Shown here: piece after piece, positions 26,701-35,700 of the stretch
Layout: every line of letters starts with the position of its first letter
Numbering within the stretch: position 1 is the stretch's first letter
Assembly (NCBI RefSeq): GCF_021869535.1
Contig: NW_026262668.1
Location: 72,437,558 to 72,501,557, forward strand
Direction: 5' to 3'
Length of the DNA stretch: 64,000 bases
Origin: Mytilus californianus
Lineage: Eukaryota; Mollusca; Bivalvia; Mytilida; Mytilidae
Position numbers and translations under genes: made by a program
The notes under the pieces: generated by a model
The model's input: the letters and a program-made list of their open reading frames with translations, nothing else
The model's database searches: none
What the model was told of the DNA's origin: nothing

Positions 26701-29700
26701 GTCTAAAAAACTTAAATGCCAGTTTTACGCCTGGACATTTGATACCGTTCATATCGATCGTCTCTTGAAACTTATAAATCAATTGCTTACTGTAGAAAAA
26801 ATTAAGTTCATTTGTGGATTTGTAGAATCTAGAAATCAAGGCGGTAAATGATAAAGAAAAAAAAAGTTCTCTGCTAAAATCTATCCCAGACCACCAATAA
26901 ATGCTAAGAATGCTAAGAATCCAAGGATTATTATTCTAGGACCTGTTGGAACTATTTTAGAAGAAAGGATAAACATATAATTAGTCCACAGTAATCATGC
27001 TTTCAACAAGAGCCGGAGGTGGTACACAGTCTGTAAACTGAGAGTATATGAGCTCCAGTTACATTTGAAACATTTTAAAATATGTATAGCATGATAAGCA
27101 GGTCACTTGGCTATCTTCTTAGAAGTAAGTGAGCTTGCTCAATAAAAAGTGCACCTTCATGAAAGTTTAAATTATCTTACATCTTGTTATACATGAGACA
27201 TGTGAATACGATGTCAACTTGAAACAACCTCAGCAAAGTGCAAAAAATAGGTCAAAATAACCTACTCACTAAAGTTTCCCTGTATCCATTATAAAAAAGG
27301 AGATGTGGTAAGATTGCTAATGAGATAACAAATATAATCCACCAGAGACCAAAGGGTCCATGCTTAGATGATACTGGGATTTACAATTAACCTACTTTTT
27401 GTTTTTGGAGTCCCATACCAAAAACAAGGTCGGGACCAAAAAGTTCTTTTCATTACAACGAATACACATTTGTATCTCACAAGTTTAAAATTAACTAATT
27501 CATCAATTGCTTGTTTGGAATGACGTCGACTGGAATTTTCAAAATAGCATATTGGATTAGAAATATTTGTGATACTATTCCCAGATTTCTGGTTGCATTG
27601 GGAAAGTGGGTTATTAATTATGTGGATCCCCCTATATTAGGCAATGATGGCAAAATGCAGGGCATTCAAAATTATCTTTTTGAGGTCTTCCCACCCCTCT
27701 TCTCAAAAATATTTGCTCTTCTTTCATATTACTGTAATATACTGTCCATTTGGATATTGCCAGGCAAGCAACAAATTGTCGATCTTTTGAGATTATTATT
27801 TTCATGTGACTAAGATTTAAATTCTATTACATGTATGTTGTTAATAACATTTTAATCATTCCACCACAAATTAAAACGCTACCTTCATTATTCAATAGCT
27901 GTCATATTAGGCTTTATCATAGGTTGGCGGCACTTCCATTTATTTAAGTTCACAAATCTGTTTACTGAAAACTATATATTCGTAGACCATAATCCTCATA
28001 AGTATTTTTCTAAATCATTACAAACATTAACATATACTGATAATCCTTTCCTTTAATTGTTAAATTGCCAGACTAGAATAAACATACAAACAATTAACAA
28101 AGTGGGATATATATAGACAAAGATAAAAATACCATACAACTAAGTTTTTCGACTTATAAATTTTAATGCCCCCTGGTATCTCTTCTCTTTTTTTATATGT
28201 ATCGAGTAAATTTGAGTTTTGTTTTTGACTTCCAACACTAGAGTTTCTAAATTAATTTAATTATTATCATTTAAAAAAACATAAATTAATGAAAAAATAA
28301 AATTTCTGGAAATTCTTTTTTTTAAATTTAAATAAAATAATCTCTCTATCATTAATCATTTAATCTTAAGTTACCATAACAGTTACTTTGAAGTGTGATT
28401 TATCCTGAATTATGCAATAATCCCCCATAAACTACTTAACACATCATGACATCCTTCAATTTAATATTTATATCTTTCCCAACAATACTTTGCATTATAA
28501 TTTACAATAGTGTGTAACAATTCAAAGCACAGTGTATGACCTTCATGTTAATACATTTCTGACAATTTCTACATATATTTTTTTACGGTATACAAAACCC
28601 ATAGGGTAATTCGCTTGCCAGTCTTTGAAAATCCCCCTTGCTGATGTTGAGTGAATCACTGGGAAACATATTTAACAAGAATGCATCCATAGTACACGGA
28701 TGCCCCACTCGCACTATCATTTTCTATGTTCAGTGGACCGTGAAATTGGGGTCAAAACTCTAATTTGGCATTAAAATCAAAAAGATCATATCATAGGGAA
28801 CATGTGTACTAAGTTTCAAGTTGATTGGACTTCAACTTCATCAAAAACTTTAACCTGAAGCGGGACAGACGGATGGACGCACAGACCGAAAAACATATTG
28901 CCCCTCCAATATTGTAGGTGGGGCATAAAAATTGTTCAACTACAGCAAAAGTTATTATATTGAAATTAACTGTCTTCAGACAACAATAATGACATTAATG
29001 CCAGCAAAAACACTAGTAAAGCACCACAACAATCTGTGGATACTACATTGTATAAAGTCATACACATTAATACAATATTTTTAAACATTTCAACATTAGG
29101 AAGATCCCTCAAACTGAGTTCAGGAGGTCTTATATGCAAAGCAATCTGTCTAAAATTATGTATTCTCTTTTGTCAAAGAACTGAAATTATTTTCAAAGAT
29201 CATGTCATTTCTATGGCATTAAATCTAACATGCATAAAATTTGCTGGGACAACCATTTATTAGGTTTAACTTGTGATCATTGCAATTGTGCCATTGACAT
29301 CAGCTTTCACACAAAATGATCAACCTGAAAGCCTAAACCATGTTGGTTTTAAAATGAAATGCAAATTAAGGACAAATTTGATTCCAACAATAGTTTAGAT
29401 TGAATATATATATCTACTTAAATTTATAAGGTGATCTGTCTAATGCCAATAATCACCCATTTAAAATTCTAAACATCTTTCACCATTTACGCAATATTCA
29501 ATTCTGCATTTCCAAATATTTAAAAACCATATTGATAGTACGCTATTAGAAAATATAGCAATCTCAGTTGAAAAGAAAATTTGATTTGATATATGCAACA
29601 GTCATTAACTTTTAAAAGGATTTGTTACATACAGAAAACCATTTACATTTGTACAATAAGTTTTTAGCATGTTTAGTAACACAACTTTAATTATGGTATG

Positions 29701-32700
29701 GTTTCAAATGAAATAAATTTTACACATTAATCACATATATTGTATTTATTGTTACAAGACATTATAAGTTATCTACGTTCATTTTCCTTCAGTACCCTAT
29801 ACACCCTTCGGCTTCGTCTCAGGGTGTACTGGGGTACTTTACTCAGGATGTTAAAATACCCATATCTACTGATATGAACATAGATAACCAATTTATCCCA
29901 GGAACTAAGAAAATTACACATGTAGTTCCCCAGGGTAATGGGTAGCAATGCCCAGTTCATGGGTTAGCAACACCCGGGGCTATGGGTTTTTTAACGACGG
30001 CCATTAGCCAATCAAATCCAAAACATATACTAAGCCAGGGATAAGTAACAGTTATAAAGCTATGTAAAAGTTAATCCCAAATTTCCCCATGCAATATTAA
30101 TCATGCACATGTTTTTTTCCCCACAGAAACATATACATGTATGGTCATTGTCTACAAAAAATGACTGTTAAAGTTAATTATGGTCAATGGCATGGAGATT
30201 TTTTTAACACAGTTTTTAAGTTTGACTACTTAATTTTGGGTCAAAGACATGGCTAGAAGCTACTGCTAGCTAGAACATGTTAACCTTGAAATCATTCCAT
30301 ACACTAGATATCAAGTTGACCTTTTAAGTATTGCTTATACATGTAGTATCTAAGAAACAGACAAAAAAACCTAAATGTTGACCAATTACAATGAACCAAA
30401 AAAATATAGGTCAATCCAAGGTCAGATTGATCCCTACCAGAAAAATATGTACTTAATTTACGATCATTCCATATACATGTTTTACATGAACATGGAAATT
30501 ATTTGATAAAGTAAATGAACCAAAATATTTTTACTGATATGATTTATGAGGACCTAACATTCTTAAAAATGTTAAATACGTTTAAGGTATACCAATGTAA
30601 AACATTAGCTTAAAAAAAAACTCCAGTTTTGACCATCATATCCTCTTGGCCTAATCCCCTGTGCATGAGTATATTACATTTTTTTTTTCAAACTTATAGA
30701 AACTTATAGAAATCAGAAACATGTCCAAACAGTATGAATATGTTTATTTTAAAGTATGTTTTACTTTAGAAGAATCAATTTCAACTGTGAAATATCATAG
30801 TTCACTATTAATGATATTTGTGCACCATATAAAGCATTTAAAATGAATCAAACTTCATGCAGCTATAGTATAATTTCTCATTAGCATCATATATTGAATT
30901 TCAATATCAAATAAGAAATGCATTTTAAAATCCTTGAATGTAATGAAATAACACCACTCTAGATAAAAGGTTTTGGTTTCATACAGATAACTATAGATTA
31001 TATCTAAATATAGGACTTTGTTTATAAAAATCAGGATTAAAGCCGATTTTCTCTTGCAGACTGTATACTTAACTGATCAATAATTTAAAGAAATCTGTCA
31101 ACAGAGTTAAAATGAATAGCATTACTTCAAACTTTGGTAGTTCTATTGTTCTCACAAGCTAATTGATTTCACTTGTAAGACTGAACAAAGACGCACAGTA
31201 AACCGTGTCAGATTTGAAGATAATATTGTATGCTTATAGCATGACTTTTCCAATATACAATCATATAAAAACAGTATTGACTGATTATATCAGTTTTCTC
31301 AACAAACGATTGAATTTGATAGACTATTTTGTGTGCTGATAAGCTAAAGTTCTATAAACAATCTTAATTTTAGCTCAATAAGATTTGAAAGATTATTTTG
31401 CACTTTTAACAATGCATTTTTTAAATTATATTATAAAGCAACATATAAGGTTACATTAAAATATTCTGATATCTTAAATAACAATTGTACTTTCCTCAGT
31501 ATTTCTATGACTAAACGTTAATTGACTAGGATTGTCAGTTTTCCTATCGAAGGTAGTTGTTTTCTCCGGGCACTCCGGCTTCCTCCACCAATAAAAACTG
31601 GCGCACGAAATAGCCCAAAATGTGGCACTTAAAAGTGGCGTTAAAACACCAACAATCAATCAATCTATGACTAAACATATTTTTAAAATTGTAAGACGTA
31701 TAAAATGGTTTTGTTTCTGACTTTTTGACAAATTTATTAGACCAAATAAAAGTTTTTTTTGATATTCCTTGACTCCTGCATTGTCATGACAATAATTCCC
31801 AATTATAAATCATAAAACATGTGCTCCTTAGCCAAAAAGTCCCAAATTCATGAACTACACACCGTAATAAAAGACAATAACAAAAATGTATGTCATCCTC
31901 TTAACTGATTCATGGCTATAGTTTTTGTTTTCAAAAAGTGCTTGAGGTCTAATGAAAATCAACAGGATTACCTTTTCCTTTATGTTGGAATAACATCGTA
32001 TTACTAACGTTTTAGTTACATGTATTGGCAGTTTTTGAAATAAAATTAGGGAAATAACCAGAGTCAATTGAATAAAACACATGTTTAAGGGAACAATGGG
32101 ACGAAATAAAAACAATATAAGCTCAAACAAACTTTGTTAACATAAAAACATTTTCAATCTTTTTTCAATGGAGATTGTTAAGTTTATATAAATAACCACA
32201 AATAAGTGATTGATAAAACAATACATTTCTATTTTAAGCAAATAACGAAGTTTGAACCAAATCAAAGTTTGAGCCTAAACAAATTGGTTCTTGAATTCCT
32301 TCACAGAGACCCTGCTGCTTATATTAGTAGAATTTTGTAATCAAACTGCACAGAAATTAGAACCAGTATAAAATACTTCAGGTGATCCAGTACAAATATA
32401 GTAGGCAAATGCATAACAATGGCAATTATGCCACATTCTGTGTCATAACAATGTCAATATTCAATATCATTTTAACAAATACAATTATGTCATTCACTCA
32501 TTGAAATTTAATTATGATCAGTTTTCTAATTAAAACTTACATTTCAAATGATAAATTGAACTTTTACATTTAACATCACACTCTATTACACTGTCTATAA
32601 AGAGTACCCAATGGAAAGTCATAAAATGAGCTTTCTAGACATGTGCCCTTTAAAAAGAGGTTGTTGATGGAACCACATCACTTGTTGTTTAGTTGGGCCA

Positions 32701-35700
32701 CCCTTAAAATATTCTTTGTTTGATGTTGCCTACCCATGCCTTGTAGGGTTGGGTAGGTAGGTAGGGATTTTTTTCCCCTTGAAACGATTTGTGCCATAAA
32801 TTTTTTTCAGGTAGGCTATTTAGGTGGTTAGGTAGGCAACATCAAACAATCTAAATATAATTTTTTTGCCTATCTGTAAATGCATAAATACATTTATTTA
32901 CGTTCTCTGCAAAGTATTTGTGAGGTTTTTGTGTTTGTTTAATGAACATGACGAATATAAAAATGTCTTACATGTTAATGTGTTTTAAAATATGCCCTCT
33001 TCAATCATCATTGCAAAATATAAAACAGAATTATATTGTTGTTGGTTACATTTGTACATCTCTGATTTTTTTTTATGCATTTTAGAACAGTCTGACTCAT
33101 TTCATTTTATCAAATTTATGATAGAAGTCAAGGAACAAACAAACCTGATTCTGTGATTCAACAGTTTATCATTATTAGAAGTACATGAAATTTCCTGCCT
33201 GCTTTATAAATGTTTATATTTAAGAACAAGTTAAGGAATGCAACATAAAAAAACAAAATGGTTAAATGATTTTTAAAGACCTAAAATTGCAAATTCCCCA
33301 TGAATTGACAATGATGCTTTCAATTTCAAAATAAAAACATAAAAGAGAAATAACATTTAAGTTGATTAATAACAAAAGAATCCAGATACTCAATACTGGC
33401 TACAATGTATAAACTGCAAGTTAAAAGTTAGAAAACTTCCAAATTCATGTTTTTTAGCAAATTTTACTTGCTAGATTTACCATTTTGCAACTGAAAAATA
33501 TGCCTGCTCAGTCTGCATTTGGCAGTGCTCCACATATGAAGGACAATTAAACATAGGAAAATATATTGTGGAAGATCCAGGACTGCCTATTTTATATATA
33601 AGCAGGTGCCCATTTTACGAAGATGCTTGTTAGACTAGTACTGTATACATGTAATATTATTTTGTACAATGTTTATGTTAAACATACTATTCAAAACTAA
33701 AACACAAAAACCTTTTAGTTGAGCAAGGTGAGCCAAGTCACAATACAAATATATGTATCAGTGAAAACAAATACATGTTTCTAGTAAATATTGAATCTCT
33801 GAATTCTTATTAACAAAAACAAAAATCAATTTTGACATACAATGTACAACATGTAATTATCAACTACATGTACAATGCATATATGTATGCTGTAATTGGG
33901 AACAACAGTAACTCATATTGAGGATATATGTTACAGTTGCAGCTAAATCAAAATCATGTAAATGGAACTCCAACAATTATTTCTATCCTGATTTAAAGAC
34001 CTACATTGTACTTCAACAAAAAATTAAGGGAGGCTGTGGCAATTTTTTATCTAACAGACAGACAAATGACAGATACATTGTAGCTACATGTACAAAAAAT
34101 AGATGCTCATAGGGATTAATGGATGGATAATCCCAACAAATATCTTTCAACTTCCTTCAAAGTGCAGGGCAAAAAAAATCAGTTTTAAAAGAGATACATT
34201 TCATCGTTTGTACAATTGTATCACACAAAGTTGTCACAAGATTCTGGCTATGTTTAAGTTTCAGTTTTACATTTTTTAACAGATTATGTCTGTGTTATAT
34301 AAATACAATAAACTGCATAAATAAATAAATAAAAAAAATGTCTATTACCATGATTACAGCAAACTTAAAAGTTGTATCTATTCACAGTAAAAAGTAAAAC
34401 CTGCTACTATTACTTACAAAATGTAGTTTATAGGCCTTTAGATATTAGTCCTCAAAATGAAAGTTCAATGATTATTTATAATTTCTTTTTAAGTCATACA
34501 ATTATTAAATAAATGATAATAGGTACAAATGTAGTTGTAAGCAATATTCTTGCCATTACAAATGAATACAGATTTTTTTTTTCTAAAAACATAACAGTTT
34601 TTTTAAATGCTGGAGACCACAATTCCCTTTCTGGCACTAAATTATGTCACATTGTATTCTTCATGCAACATTGGTGTGCAGCTATTCCTACAGTACATGT
34701 ACATCACAAAGTTATATATACAATTTTTTTTATAAATGTCACTATTACCATGATTACTGACAAAATGACTGATGATAGAAAAGCAAATAATAATGTATTC
34801 TAAATTACTTCTATTCAAAATGATACCTTCAACTAGACTAAAATTTTATTGGATGGATATCATAATCAAGGGTCCGGAAACAGTTATATTTCCCAGTCAT
34901 GGCCTAAACTGAAAGGTCATTGTCTGAAATGGTAGATTGGGATTTAGGTCAAATTTTTTTTTACAGAAAGAGTTCCAATTATTTCATTGAAATAGAGTTT
35001 CTTAATCGCCATTTTGCACTTGTTTAAGTTTTAATCATTTTCCGGTAATAAAACTGACACTTTAGCAGTTTAGTATAGTATGATAATCGTGACGGCCCTC
35101 CTAATAACCTTATTTATGCCTCTAGGAAATATTGGTGTATGATTGCTAATCACTTTTTACCTGCGTTTTTAATTCAAACTGACAGTCATGACAGTGATCA
35201 CAAGCTCAGAACTAATACACTAAAAAAAAACATTTCCATGACAACTTTCTTCATTATTTAATTACCTTTCAGCAAAGACATTCGTCAATTCTGATTTTAA
35301 AATTTAAAACTTGTATCAATTTATGTAGAAAAAAATCATTTTTCGTGTGTCAAACGTGTGCTTTATTTACTAGATGTACATTGTAATATGCATGCATGAA
35401 ATTGTCTTCACCAGATTTGAGGTTAGACACTTAATCTTAAAATGCAATATGATTTCATGCTAAATTAAACAAGTGCAGCTATTATGATTGTGTTATATTC
35501 AAATACTTTTAAAAGTACATGTAATTAAATTATAAATCTGGTGATTTCCTGTCATTTGATAAACTGAACGAATCCTGTAAATGAATCCGGAATCACTTGT
35601 AATTTAGTATTAACGTAAAACTTCTGGTTTTTATTTCGCCAAACAGTCAATACAAGTTCCTTGATGCCATAAATCTAATGTGAATACTTTTGACAGTTTG

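Noticed and set aside
27511-27813. 100-codon plus frame in intron 1
   Set aside because: No recognised domain, no splice or promoter context, composition like surrounding non-coding DNA.
31474-31659. 61-codon minus frame
   Set aside because: Covers the SINE and its tail; no coding support.
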